Shown here in pieces: positions 19,431-27,242 of a stretch of 64,000 nucleotides of DNA. The DNA comes from Enterococcus sp. RIT-PI-f (lineage in GTDB: Bacteria; Bacillota; Bacilli; Lactobacillales; Enterococcaceae). The notes below the pieces were generated by a model. It had not been told where the DNA came from. It searched no databases and saw only the letters and a list, made by a program, of their open reading frames with translations. Where the stretch lies: assembly GCF_001297065.1 (NCBI RefSeq), contig NZ_LHOX01000012.1, forward strand, positions 1 through 64,000, read 5' to 3'. Positions within the stretch are counted from its first letter, which is position 1; every line of letters begins with the position of its first letter. Made by a program: the position numbers and the translations under genes.

Positions 19431-20861
19431 TTAATTACTAGATGAAGATATCGCAGTATCATTACTTACATCTATACTCCAAGAGTAAACATCTATAATA
19501 TTATTTATGAAAAATAAAATTAAGTTACGATAATCGCCATTGTTATCACACTCTTCTAAGCTTCTGTGATATTGATCTCTTGAATCAACATGTATATAAA
19601 ATAATGGTATATTGAATAATAACAGTGCCTTATTAAAAAACGCTCTACTTGTTCTTCCATTCCCATCTTGAAAAGGGTGAATTACTGTTATTTTATGATG
19701 CATTTTGACCAAATATTTAATAATTTCGAAGTTATCATTAAAAAAACCTTGGTTTTTTTTATCATCAAAATCATTTAAAATTTTAGTCATTTTAGCAGAA
19801 ATTTCTGTAGGTTCTGCAGTTTTAACCGGTTTTCCTAATATACGAGCAGGCGCAGTTCTATATGTTCCTCCAACTTCTTTAAATGGAACAAATGCATAAA
19901 ATTTTTGATGAAGTCTGAATATTTCGAAGATAGAACTATTCCTATATCTTTCAAATACAAAGTTATACATTTCGAATTGTCCTAAGATTTCTAAATCATC
20001 ATTGCTCAATGCTTTTTGCTGTTTTTCTCTTTCCTTTTTAACTTCATCTATCCCTTTAAATCTAATTTCGGCTATTAATTCATTAATTTCTGACTCTTCT
20101 AAATTACCATTTTCCATTCTATGATCATTGCTTATCAATAGACGTTGATAATCATTCTGAATTTTTTTAGTAGGCGCCCATCTTACAAACTGATAACTTC
20201 TTACAACTTGCGCATAAAGCTCATATTCATTATCTAAGCCTAATTCTTTCTTTTTAGCATTCGGCTTAAAATTTCTTAATGTCTTTTTTATATCAGCGCG
20301 TTTTATTTTTTGTACATAATTATTAACTTTATAAAACGCTGCTTGAAAACTAACACCAAACAATACTGATATTTCTAATATTTTTTTTAAATAATTAACT
20401 TCTGACATATCCTTAGTAATATTTTTATTTTGAATCATTGAAATAATTAAAGAAGATGGCATTAATAAAGAGGATGCAAATTGATCAGCAAATGCTTCAA
20501 CTTCATCCCTCGCTCCCGATATACAATAATATGTCTTTTCATCTTTAATATGATGACATAATTCGTGCGCTGCAGTAAATCTTTGTCTAGCAATAGGTCG
20601 ATTTTTATTAATCCCAACCATAGTTTTTGTTTTTGGACCATCATATTCTGTATTTAAAAGATAAAATCCTTCATATTTATCAAAGTTAAGAAAGGTATAT
20701 ACAACCCCACTCTTTTTTAATAAATAAAAAGGATCCACAGGCAAATCTTCTATAGTGATTTCTCGGTGTAAAACTCTATTAATTACTTTTTCAGCTAATT
20801 TTTCAGGTTCATCTCCCGACTGGTATAAATCAAAACCATTAAATTTTAAAAACTCTTTCAT
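19431..20861 (-). CDS. ImmA/IrrE-type metallopeptidase fused to Fic domain
   Basis: 476 residues. The N-terminal part (about 40-185) has the zinc-peptidase motif HELCH (99-103) and a following EAFADQFASSLLMP segment with Glu122, as in ImmA/IrrE antirepressor peptidases. The C-terminal part (about 235-460) is a Fic domain with the complete active-site motif HPFQDGNGRTSR (His395, Asp399, Asn401, Arg403, Arg406) and a flap GGTYRTAPARI before it; such domains usually transfer AMP to target hydroxyls. A candidate self-inhibitory motif is DHRMEN (246-251), with Asp where Ser/Thr is normal. It follows an XRE regulator gene by 19 bases, so regulator and peptidase-Fic form one unit. Cytoplasmic. Role as toxin, antirepressor or both is inference. 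Confidence 0.85.
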   Translation of the reverse strand: MKEFLKFNGFDLYQSGDEPEKLAEKVINRVLHREITIEDLPVDPFYLLKKSGVVYTFLNFDKYEGFYLLNTEYDGPKTKTMVGINKNRPIARQRFTAAHELCHHIKDEKTYYCISGARDEVEAFADQFASSLLMPSSLIISMIQNKNITKDMSEVNYLKKILEISVLFGVSFQAAFYKVNNYVQKIKRADIKKTLRNFKPNAKKKELGLDNEYELYAQVVRSYQFVRWAPTKKIQNDYQRLLISNDHRMENGNLEESEINELIAEIRFKGIDEVKKEREKQQKALSNDDLEILGQFEMYNFVFERYRNSSIFEIFRLHQKFYAFVPFKEVGGTYRTAPARILGKPVKTAEPTEISAKMTKILNDFDDKKNQGFFNDNFEIIKYLVKMHHKITVIHPFQDGNGRTSRAFFNKALLLFNIPLFYIHVDSRDQYHRSLEECDNNGDYRNLILFFINNIIDVYSWSIDVSNDTAISSSSN

Positions 20862-20880
20862 TAATTAAAAACAGCTCCCT

Positions 20881-21183
20881 TTAATTGAATACTCTTTGTA
20901 AATTGAGTAAAATTTCAATGGCTTTTTTATCTTTAGCTGTAATATCAGAATTAGATCTAGCAAAACCTAATGAAGATACATCCAAAGTATCGCTGCTATG
21001 ATTACTTAATATATCAGTTGTTTCAACACCAAATAATTTTGCCATTTTTTCTAATAATTCTGATTCTATATTATCTTGGTTCTCATAACCTTTATATTCT
21101 TCTACACTAATTTCTAACATGCGTGCAATAAATTCGATACTTAAAGACTGTTGTTCTCTCAATCGTTTAAGACTGTTCATCAT
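20881..21183 (-). CDS. XRE-family transcriptional regulator
   Basis: About 100 residues. The N-terminal two-thirds is a helix-turn-helix of the XRE type (LKRLREQQSLSIEFIARMLEISVEEYKGYE...). The rest carries a short tail ending in LLNLQRVFN that may be a dimerisation helix or the cleavage region for a partner peptidase. ATG chosen 7 bases after GAGAGGT; nine codons more are open upstream. First gene of the pair with the ImmA-Fic protein, the same order as ImmR-ImmA pairs in mobile elements, so it probably represses its own promoter. Confidence 0.8.
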   Translation of the reverse strand: MMNSLKRLREQQSLSIEFIARMLEISVEEYKGYENQDNIESELLEKMAKLFGVETTDILSNHSSDTLDVSSLGFARSNSDITAKDKKAIEILLNLQRVFN

Positions 21184-21219
21184 AAGTTTCACCTCTCTAT
21201 TCTTCATTTCATCATTAAA

Positions 21220-21245
21220 AGTATACCATGATTGTTCTGTTGAAC
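21220..21245 (-). promoter_or_regulatory. Probable promoter and operator of the XRE-Fic pair
   Basis: A minus-strand -10 TATACT is followed upstream by the palindrome GTTC-TGTT-GAAC, which would sit between the -10 and -35 regions. This is where an autoregulating XRE protein would be expected to bind. The -35 hexamer is poor. Confidence 0.45.
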
Positions 21246-21371
21246 GCTATTGAAAAACGTGTAATTATATAAATTTTAAGATGAATTTAAATTTAACTAA
21301 TATATATGAACATAATAATTTTAACCTAGAATTGCTAGGCAATTTCATTTAAATATGAAAAGTATACACAA

Positions 21372-21408
21372 AAAAGCCACTTCCAGCTAAAGAAAGTGAC
21401 TTTATTTG
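21372..21408 (-). terminator. Terminator of the short-gene operon
   Basis: AGTCACTTTC and GAAGTGGCT pair around TTTAGCTG, followed on the minus strand by a T run. It separates the short genes from the XRE promoter. Confidence 0.8.
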
Positions 21409-21419
21409 TGTTTAAAACG

Positions 21420-21512
21420 CTAAATTGATTTCTGAATCTTGCCTCGTAGCTTTTCTGAAAAATAATCTCGTACCGATTGTTTAGCGTCTTCCAAATTATA
21501 TTGGTAGGTCAT
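21420..21512 (-). CDS. Very small hypothetical protein, 30 residues
   Basis: ATG after a very strong GAGGAGGGA site, encoding a charged peptide starting MTYQYNLEDAKQSVRDY and ending KIQKSI. It is the last gene of the element's short operon, immediately before the terminator. No family recognised. Confidence 0.5.
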   Translation of the reverse strand: MTYQYNLEDAKQSVRDYFSEKLRGKIQKSI

Positions 21513-21523
21513 TTAGTCCCTCC

Positions 21524-21706
21524 TCATTTTACAATTCTGTTGGCTCTAGCTAATTCAGAAACAGATACTTTTTTCTCGGTTTTTTGTTGCGGTTCTTCTT
21601 TGTATTTCTCGGCGATCTTGTCAAAACTATTTACAATTTTTTTAGAAAAATCATCTCCACTTTCTAAAATTGCTTTTCTCAGTCCGTTATACATTTCTTC
21701 ATACAT
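21524..21706 (-). CDS. Small hypothetical protein, 60 residues
   Basis: Charged, helical protein (MYEEMYNGLRKAILESGDDF... ending ELARANRIVK). It starts two bases after the stop of the preceding gene, using a GGAG within that gene's last codons. No family recognised; position in a plasmid-derived block suggests a maintenance or control function, which is inference. Confidence 0.55.
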   Translation of the reverse strand: MYEEMYNGLRKAILESGDDFSKKIVNSFDKIAEKYKEEPQQKTEKKVSVSELARANRIVK

Positions 21707-21708
21707 AG

Positions 21709-22173
21709 TTAAACCGCTCCTTCATTTTCTAATTGTTTTCTGGCTTCATTAAACGTTACACTACTTAAATTTCTAAAAAGTGAGTAAGGCTTTTGATATA
21801 ATTCATTTCTGAAATTTTTGTCTAGTTCGTACAAATCAACTAAGCGGCTATATTCTGAACTTTCGCTTGTAAGCTCAACGCTTTTTAAAACTTCTTGACG
21901 TTCTGCTTCTCGTACTTTTGCTCTTAAAGTTTCAGTGTTTAAAATCAATTCTTTAACTTCTTCTAAACGCTCATTAAAAATAGTTTGCATATCATGTTTT
22001 AGTACTTCTAATGCCTTCTGCTGCAAACCTTGAGTAGAAAGGGATTGTAAGCCTTGTAGCTTCTGCTTACTCATGTTGATTGATTTCTTAGCCTTCTCTT
22101 GTAAGTCATAATTTTTTTCAAGTTTTGGATCATCAAAGTTGTTAGCTAAGATTTTTTGATACTTGGCTTTTAA
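21709..22173 (-). pseudogene. Hypothetical coiled-coil protein, probably 5'-truncated
   Basis: An ATG at 22074 gives 121 residues, mostly helical and charged (AKVREAERQEVL...). The frame stays open for 33 further codons upstream (LKAKYQKILANNF...) to a stop at 22174 without any start codon, and the ATG has no good ribosome site. This suggests the C-terminal part of a larger protein cut off where it meets the RepA fragment. No family recognised. It may still be expressed as the first intact gene of the short operon. Confidence 0.5.
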
Positions 22174-22572
22174 TCATGTATGAAATAAGTAGTAGTGGTC
22201 TCTTTTTTCTCGGAAAAAGAGTTATCCTTGTCGTCGTCAAGGTTATTGTTTTTTTCAGTATTATTAATCTCAGTATCATTAGGTCGGATATATTCCGACT
22301 CTTGAATCGGAGAATCTCCGATTCCGTAATTTATCTTACATACATATATCTTGTTAGGTTTATTCAACCCTTGTCGTTCTTCCTTGATCAAATCAGCCTT
22401 GATCAACTCTTTAAATGCGTTCGTCACTGGCTTGTCTGACAAATTAAGCATTTCTCCTACATGCTTCCTAGTAAATAGCAAGAAAACTTGCCCATATTCG
22501 TCAATCCAATTATTCGTTCTTGATAATTCCTTTCTATCTAGCAAGAACGAGTAAATCATTTTTGCACTTATG
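22170..22572 (-). pseudogene. RepA_N-type replication initiator, fragment
   Basis: The open frame MIYSFLLDRKELSRTNNWID..., including the segment FTRKHVGEMLNLSDKPVTNAFKEL, matches the N-terminal winged-helix domain of RepA_N plasmid initiators as I know it. Reading upstream the frame continues as KGLSISAK, matching the family, and then meets a stop, so the first residues of the domain are missing. The C-terminal half is also absent: the frame ends in a Lys/Glu/Thr-rich tail after 129 residues. Not expected to be functional. Confidence 0.7.
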
Positions 22573-22579
22573 GATAAGC

Positions 22580-22840
22580 CTTTTTATTGATGAAGATGAA
22601 GAGGGATTAATTTGGAATTTAGTAACAAGTGTTTTAGCTGCACTAATTAATGAAGAACCGAGGATGAAGGATATTACCTCTGGAACTTTTCGCTGGGAGC
22701 ACGGCATAGTTCCGTTTATCTTAAGCAATATATTTATATTTTCTGTTTCAATAGATGAAGAATCTAATATATCTTTAGAGATTCGTACCCCAGAATTGTT
22801 TCATTCTATTGACGAAGATCAATTCGAAAGTTTTTCCTAA
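22580..22840 (+). pseudogene. 3' fragment of an unknown gene
   Basis: On the plus strand an open frame runs from the RepA junction to a stop, with a coherent protein-like sequence (FIDEDEEGLIWNLVTS ... EDQFESFS). It has no start codon or ribosome site of its own, because upstream it runs into antisense RepA sequence. It looks like the C-terminal 85 or so residues of a gene that lost its 5' part in a deletion. Family not recognised. Confidence 0.5.
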
Positions 22841-22879
22841 TTATTAGCACGCCCCACGCGCAGCTACGGAGGGAGAACA

Positions 22880-24034
22880 ATGGCAACATTCAAGCAATAT
22901 GATACAAAACAAGGCACTAGATTTATGTTTAAAGCTTATCTTGGTATTGATTCGAAAACAGGTAAAAGAATAGAAACAACCAGAAGAGGATTTCAATCTA
23001 AAAAAGAAGCAAAGTTGGCTTTGAATAGGTTGCAGCTTCAATTTGAGAACGGGGAATTTGGAAAGCCAGTTGAGCAAAGCAAAACGTTTCTTGATGTATT
23101 TTTAGTATGGAAAGAAAACTATGAGTTAACAGTGAAAGAAAGTACATTCGTGAAGGCTATTTCCCAGTATGAAGTACATGTTATTCCTGTTTTTGGTGAT
23201 AAAAAGATTGATGAAATCACTGTTCTTGATATACAAAAATTTGCGAATGAAAAAGTAAAAAAATTCGTTAAATACCGCGACTTTATCACAGACATATCAA
23301 GAATTTTTGAGTACGCAATAAGCATTGGTGTGGTTAAAGAAAATCCAGCTAAAAGAATTACGATACCTAAGAGAAAAGATTCGGTTGGTCAAGAAAAGCG
23401 TATCAACTACTACACTGCTGCGGAGTTAAAAGAATTTTTAGATTGCTCAAAGAATCAACAACCTTTTTACATTTATACTTTCTTCACGCTCCTATCTGCT
23501 TCTGGATGCCGTCAAGGCGAATTGTTGGGGCTGGAATGGCGTTCGGTTGACTTCATAAACAAATGTATCTATATTAATCAAACGCTGGCCAGAGGAAAGA
23601 ATAAGCGCTTGTATCTGGAGCAACCAAAAACAAGACACTCGAAAAGATCAGTCAGCCTTGATGAAAACACGATTGTTATTTTGAGACATTGGCAAAAGAG
23701 ACAAAAAGAGTATTTACTACAATTTGGCCATAAAACCAATGAATCGAATCAATTAGTTTTTTCAAGTACCGAAAATAGTTTTATCCAATTATCCAAACCT
23801 AGAACATGGATGCTTCAAACGATTAATAAAAATAGTCTAAGAGAAATCACAATACACGGTTTTAGGCACACCCATGCAACTCTTCTATTAGAAGCTGGTG
23901 TCGAACCGAAAACTATTTCGGAAAGATTGGGTCATTCTTCTATTCAAATTACGTTAGATCTTTATTCTCACGTAACTGAACAAATGGAAAAAAAGGTACC
24001 AGATATTTTCTCGAAAGTAATGGAAAATATTTAA
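22880..24034 (+). CDS. Tyrosine recombinase / integrase
   Basis: 384-residue phage-type integrase. It has an N-terminal AP2-like arm-binding domain (1-60), a SAM-like core-binding domain (about 70-165) and a catalytic domain with all the active-site residues visible: Arg211 (GCRQGE), Lys250, HGFRH (His326, Arg329), His352 (LGHSS) and Tyr362 (LDLYSHV). Strong GGAGGGAG site. It points toward the tRNA-Ser attachment site and its stop is followed directly by arm-type repeats. Appears complete and probably active. Confidence 0.95.
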   Translation: MATFKQYDTKQGTRFMFKAYLGIDSKTGKRIETTRRGFQSKKEAKLALNRLQLQFENGEFGKPVEQSKTFLDVFLVWKENYELTVKESTFVKAISQYEVHVIPVFGDKKIDEITVLDIQKFANEKVKKFVKYRDFITDISRIFEYAISIGVVKENPAKRITIPKRKDSVGQEKRINYYTAAELKEFLDCSKNQQPFYIYTFFTLLSASGCRQGELLGLEWRSVDFINKCIYINQTLARGKNKRLYLEQPKTRHSKRSVSLDENTIVILRHWQKRQKEYLLQFGHKTNESNQLVFSSTENSFIQLSKPRTWMLQTINKNSLREITIHGFRHTHATLLLEAGVEPKTISERLGHSSIQITLDLYSHVTEQMEKKVPDIFSKVMENI

Positions 24035-24035
24035 A

Positions 24036-24056
24036 TGTGGGTCATTATGTGGGTCA
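24036..24056 (+). repeat. Integrase arm-type repeat, right end
   Basis: Perfect 21-base copy of the left-end tandem TGTGGGTCA repeat, placed immediately after the recombinase stop codon and about 80 bases inside the attachment site. Confidence 0.75.
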
Positions 24057-24061
24057 CAAAA

Positions 24062-24119
24062 CAAAAAAAGAGTACCAAAACCGCTCTATCCCTTGCTAGG
24101 AAAGCGATTCTGATACTTG
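24062..24119 (-). terminator. Element-borne terminator for tRNA-Ser
   Basis: On the minus strand AGTATCAGAATCGCT pairs, with G-U wobbles, with AGCGGTTTTGGTACT, and a T7 run follows. The pairing is better as minus-strand RNA than as plus-strand RNA. It lies about 15 bases after the end of the tRNA gene, so it would stop tRNA transcription before it enters the integrase antisense. Confidence 0.75.
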
Positions 24120-24131
24120 TATAGATTGTTA

Positions 24132-24150
24132 TAAGGAGAGTACAGGATTT
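24132..24150. repeat. Right attachment site (tRNA-Ser 3' end)
   Basis: TAAGGAGAGTACAGGATTT covers the acceptor stem and part of the T-arm of tRNA-Ser on the minus strand. Matches the left copy over TAAGGAGAGTA. Confidence 0.75.
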
Positions 24151-24221
24151 GAACCTGCGCGCCGGGATGAACCGGGTCGGCGGATTTCGAGTCCGCTGCA
24201 TTACCACTCTGCCAACTCTCC
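24135..24221 (-). tRNA. tRNA-Ser, anticodon CGA
   Basis: The minus strand folds as a type II tRNA. Acceptor GGAGAGT/ACTCTCC, anticodon stem GCGGA/TCCGC with loop CTCGAAA giving anticodon CGA (reads UCG), a long variable arm rich in CCGG, and a T-arm containing GGTTCAAATCC. CCA is not encoded. The base after the acceptor stem is T, whereas serine tRNAs normally have G there. It is the integration target of the neighbouring element. Confidence 0.93.
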
Positions 24222-24308
24222 ATAACAGTTATTTTCGCTATTTTTTCAAAAAATGTCAAGGATAAATTCAAAAAATCCCTGTACCTATCTATTGCTTCAA
24301 AACGCAGA

Positions 24309-24354
24309 AAAACCGTTATCAATCCTCCTAAGACGAGATTGATAACGGTTATCT
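24309..24354 (-). terminator. Terminator of the TetR gene
   Basis: ACCGTTATCAAT pairs perfectly with ATTGATAACGGT around a 14-base loop. The T content afterwards is modest. Confidence 0.75.
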
Positions 24355-24363
24355 CTCCTTCAT

Positions 24364-24936
24364 TTATGCCTGATTAAAAATATATGTATCTGTTTTGGCT
24401 AAAACACCTTGAATCGTTTCATTGATCACTTTGATGATTTGATCTTCTGACGGTGCAATGATCCCAGCCGACATCAGCGAAGCGATCCCTGTCACAACGA
24501 TCCAGACACCATTGTGCAACGCTTCTATAGTGTCTTCAGCAAGATCATTATACTTCGGTTCTGATAGAATCAGTGATTTGAAATAGTTTGATGAAAATTC
24601 ATGCATCATTTCCCCACCGCCATAATCATCGATAAAAAGGGCGATATAAAGGTTATGTTTTTCTTGAGCGAAATGAATATAGTTCAAACCTAAATCAACA
24701 AGCTTATCTCCAGTTCTAACAACGGGGAAAACATTTTCTGATAAATCTTTGAAAACAGCTTCTACTAACGTGTTCTTCAAGTCTTGCATATTGTTGAACT
24801 CTAAGTATATGGGTTGGGTAGAAATGCCCATGTGTTTCGCGATGTTTCGCGCCGTGAAATTACCGAATCCTTCTTTGTTGATCAATTCGTACGCGGCCTT
24901 CAAAATGTGCTCTCTTGTATAGACCTTCCTTCGCAT
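24364..24936 (-). CDS. TetR/AcrR-family transcriptional regulator
   Basis: 190 residues with an N-terminal TetR-type helix-turn-helix (REHILKAAYELI...ARNIAKHMGIS...PIYLEF) and a helical ligand-binding domain. ATG chosen 8 bases after GGGGG; the TTG one codon earlier is less well placed. It is divergent from the ThrE-type exporter pair, but a 260-base gap separates them. Target genes unknown. Confidence 0.85.
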   Translation of the reverse strand: MRRKVYTREHILKAAYELINKEGFGNFTARNIAKHMGISTQPIYLEFNNMQDLKNTLVEAVFKDLSENVFPVVRTGDKLVDLGLNYIHFAQEKHNLYIALFIDDYGGGEMMHEFSSNYFKSLILSEPKYNDLAEDTIEALHNGVWIVVTGIASLMSAGIIAPSEDQIIKVINETIQGVLAKTDTYIFNQA

Positions 24937-25203
24937 CAAAAAATCCCCCTTTTACTCTTTATTCAATTGTACATGAGAATAAAGAAAATTTAAAATGAAA
25001 CACACCACTAGTTATCTTATTTATTATTCTGACAAAAAGATGCAAATGAATCAATAGAAACATCTAAACAGATCCAGGAGAAACTTGTTCCCAATGTTAT
25101 GTTTAAAAAGTTTGTCTATTCATTCTTGTTCATAAGCAGAAGAAATTGTACACTTAGGAAGATATATGCTAAGCGCACAAAAGCGCAGCAAAGGAGTATG
25201 CCG

Positions 25204-25962
25204 ATGGTGGAATCAAAAGAGTTGCTATTAGAAACTTGCTTGTTAGCAGGGAAAATCATGATGGAAAATGGCTCAGAAGTATACCGTGTAGAGGACACAA
25301 TGAATCGAATTGCGGCGAATGCCGGTGAAGCTGACAGCATTAGTTACGTGACGGCAACTGGGATTTTCATGGGCTTGCGCAGCAGCCATTACGCGCAAGT
25401 GGAGAATGTACATGACCGTGTGATCAATTTAGAAAAAATCGTTGCTGTCAATCGCTTGTCGCGAGAATATGCGGCCAAATCGCTTTCACTGATCGAATTG
25501 CATCACGCGCTTAAAGCAGTCAACAGCACCACGCCGAGTTTTTCTTTCCCCTTGCAGGTCCTTAGTGCAGGCGTCGTCAGCAGTACGTTGATGATCATTT
25601 TCGGCGGTGGCTGGATTGATTTTCTGCCGACATTTTTGATTGGCAGTATCGGATTTATGATTGCCATTTGGGTCAAAAAACGCATTGACATCCGCTTTTT
25701 AGATATGTTTTGTGCGTCATTGGTGATTGGCAGTTTGTCGATCTTGGCGGTCCATTTTCAAGTTGCCGCCAATGTCGACAACTTGATCATTGGGGCTGTC
25801 ATGCCTCTGGTTCCCGGCGTGGCGATCACCAATTCATTTCGTGATATTCTAGCCGGACATCTGATCAGTGGCATGGCACGCGGAACGGAAGCAATCTTCA
25901 CTGCGGCGGCGATCGGTGTTGGGATCGCTACGATCTTTACTTTGGTAGGAGGGATCTCATGA
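25204..25962 (+). CDS. ThrE-type threonine/serine exporter, large subunit (DUF1212)
   Basis: About 252 residues: a soluble N-terminal half (family start LLLETCLLAGKIMMENGSE..., then VTATGIFMG) followed by about five membrane segments. It corresponds to the YjjP/DUF1212 half of the split ThrE exporters, which with the next gene makes a two-component amino-acid exporter. ATG chosen 7 bases after AAAGGAG; ATG two codons earlier is too close. The stop overlaps the next start (ATGA). Confidence 0.88.
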   Translation: MVESKELLLETCLLAGKIMMENGSEVYRVEDTMNRIAANAGEADSISYVTATGIFMGLRSSHYAQVENVHDRVINLEKIVAVNRLSREYAAKSLSLIELHHALKAVNSTTPSFSFPLQVLSAGVVSSTLMIIFGGGWIDFLPTFLIGSIGFMIAIWVKKRIDIRFLDMFCASLVIGSLSILAVHFQVAANVDNLIIGAVMPLVPGVAITNSFRDILAGHLISGMARGTEAIFTAAAIGVGIATIFTLVGGIS

Positions 25963-26408
25963 CGAGTTTGATCCATATAGCTTTTAGTTTTGTCAGTACT
26001 GTTGCGTTCGGTGTGCTGACAAACATCCCGAAACGGGCATTGATCGCCACTGGTGCAGCTGGCACGATTGGTTGGATGATTTATTGGGGATTGCAGCAAC
26101 AGGGTTATGGTATCGGCAGCGCGAACTTTTTGGCTGCATTTGCGGTTGGTTGTGTCAGTATCTTTTTCTCTAGACGAAAGAAAATGCCGATGATTATTTT
26201 TAACATTCCTAGCTTAGTCCCTTTAGTACCAGGTGGCCCAGCATATAAAGCGGTGCGAGAATTTGCCTTAGGCGACAATTTTGTTGGTTTGGAAAATCTG
26301 ATGATCGTTGTGATCACAGCAGGCGCGATCGCCGGGGGATTTATGATGACAAATGTTGTAGAAAAGTCGATCATGCATTGGCAAATGAAACGCTTATTCA
26401 ATAAATAA
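25959..26408 (+). CDS. ThrE-type exporter, small subunit (DUF3815)
   Basis: 149 residues with four membrane segments, containing FNIPSLVPLVPGGPAYKAVREF, the hallmark of the YjjB/DUF3815 half. Overlaps the preceding gene by 4 bases, so both halves are co-translated. Which amino acid or dipeptide is exported cannot be told from the sequence. Confidence 0.88.
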   Translation: MTSLIHIAFSFVSTVAFGVLTNIPKRALIATGAAGTIGWMIYWGLQQQGYGIGSANFLAAFAVGCVSIFFSRRKKMPMIIFNIPSLVPLVPGGPAYKAVREFALGDNFVGLENLMIVVITAGAIAGGFMMTNVVEKSIMHWQMKRLFNK

Positions 26409-26622
26409 TAAGCCGTTGAAAAGGATGATTTTGAGTACGAAACGGTTTCAAATCATAATTTTTTATTATTTCAGACTTTAGTACAATGCAATTTTACAAG
26501 GATTCTTCTATAATCATGACAGAACTTACAAAACTGTTTGATGAATGTCATTTCTTTTACTGGCTTTTTTCGTTTCCACCCAGTATAGTGAAATTAATGA
26601 AACATAAAGGAGATGAAGTCCT

Positions 26623-27222
26623 GTGAGTGTTGCAACTTCTCGTCGAATTATTAATATGATCTCAATCATCGGGTTAGGTTTATCGATTGCTTTGTCCATT
26701 TATTTTATCAATCTAGGTGTGTTTAAAGACATCAATGCATTGAGGGGATTGGTCGGACACTCTGTGATCTTAGGACCCATCATTTTTATCTGTTTACAAA
26801 TCTTGCAAGTCGTCATACCGATCATTCCTGGCGGAATCTCCAGCGCGGCTGGTGTCTTGATCTTTGGCCCATATATGGGCTTTGTTTATAACTATGTAGG
26901 GATCTGTATCGGTTCAGTCATTATCTTTTTGCTAGGTCGTCGATATGGTAAGCCATTTATTCTCAGCATGATCAGTGACAAAACTTACAACAAATATATT
27001 GGCTGGTTAGACAACCAAAGCCGCTTTGAAAAACTCTTTGCTCTTGCGATCTTCCTACCTGTCGCACCGGACGATGCACTTTGTTTGATGGCTGGTTTGA
27101 CCAATATTTCTTTGAAAAAATTTACCTTGATCATTCTATTAGCAAAACCGATCTCTATTTTCTTGTATAGCATGGCATTGATCTATGGTGGTACATTCTT
27201 GACAGGTTTATTGGGTGGTTGA
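26623..27222 (+). CDS. VTT-domain (TVP38/TMEM64, DedA-like) membrane protein
   Basis: 199 residues, about five membrane segments, with the VTT signature region (LLGRRYGKPF..., and AIFLPVAPDDALCLMAGLT). Family members are implicated in lipid flipping and membrane homeostasis; the role here is not known. The start is a GTG, 10 bases after AAGGAG, rather weakly spaced. Single gene; 214 bases of AT-rich DNA upstream contain its promoter, with no other feature recognised. Confidence 0.82.
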   Translation: MSVATSRRIINMISIIGLGLSIALSIYFINLGVFKDINALRGLVGHSVILGPIIFICLQILQVVIPIIPGGISSAAGVLIFGPYMGFVYNYVGICIGSVIIFLLGRRYGKPFILSMISDKTYNKYIGWLDNQSRFEKLFALAIFLPVAPDDALCLMAGLTNISLKKFTLIILLAKPISIFLYSMALIYGGTFLTGLLGG

Positions 27223-27242
27223 TTGATCTCCTACCCTTTTTT

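Larger units (their letters stand above)
19241..24150. mobile_element. Integrated element in tRNA-Ser(CGA)
   Basis: The AT-rich block is bounded on the right by the 3' end of a tRNA-Ser gene and on the left by a copy of that end (TAAGGAGAGTA-AGG). A tyrosine recombinase gene lies next to the tRNA, the classic layout of an integrative element. Both ends also share a 21-base repeat. Content: ImmA-Fic fusion, XRE regulator, three short genes, a truncated RepA_N-type replication gene and a truncated unknown gene. No transfer, capsid or excisionase gene is recognisable, so it looks like a reduced element or a satellite. Confidence 0.85.

Noticed and set aside
22176-22554. Plus-strand open frames through the RepA fragment
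   Set aside because: They are antisense to a frame with clear RepA_N similarity and lack ribosome sites; only the part after the deletion junction looks like protein.
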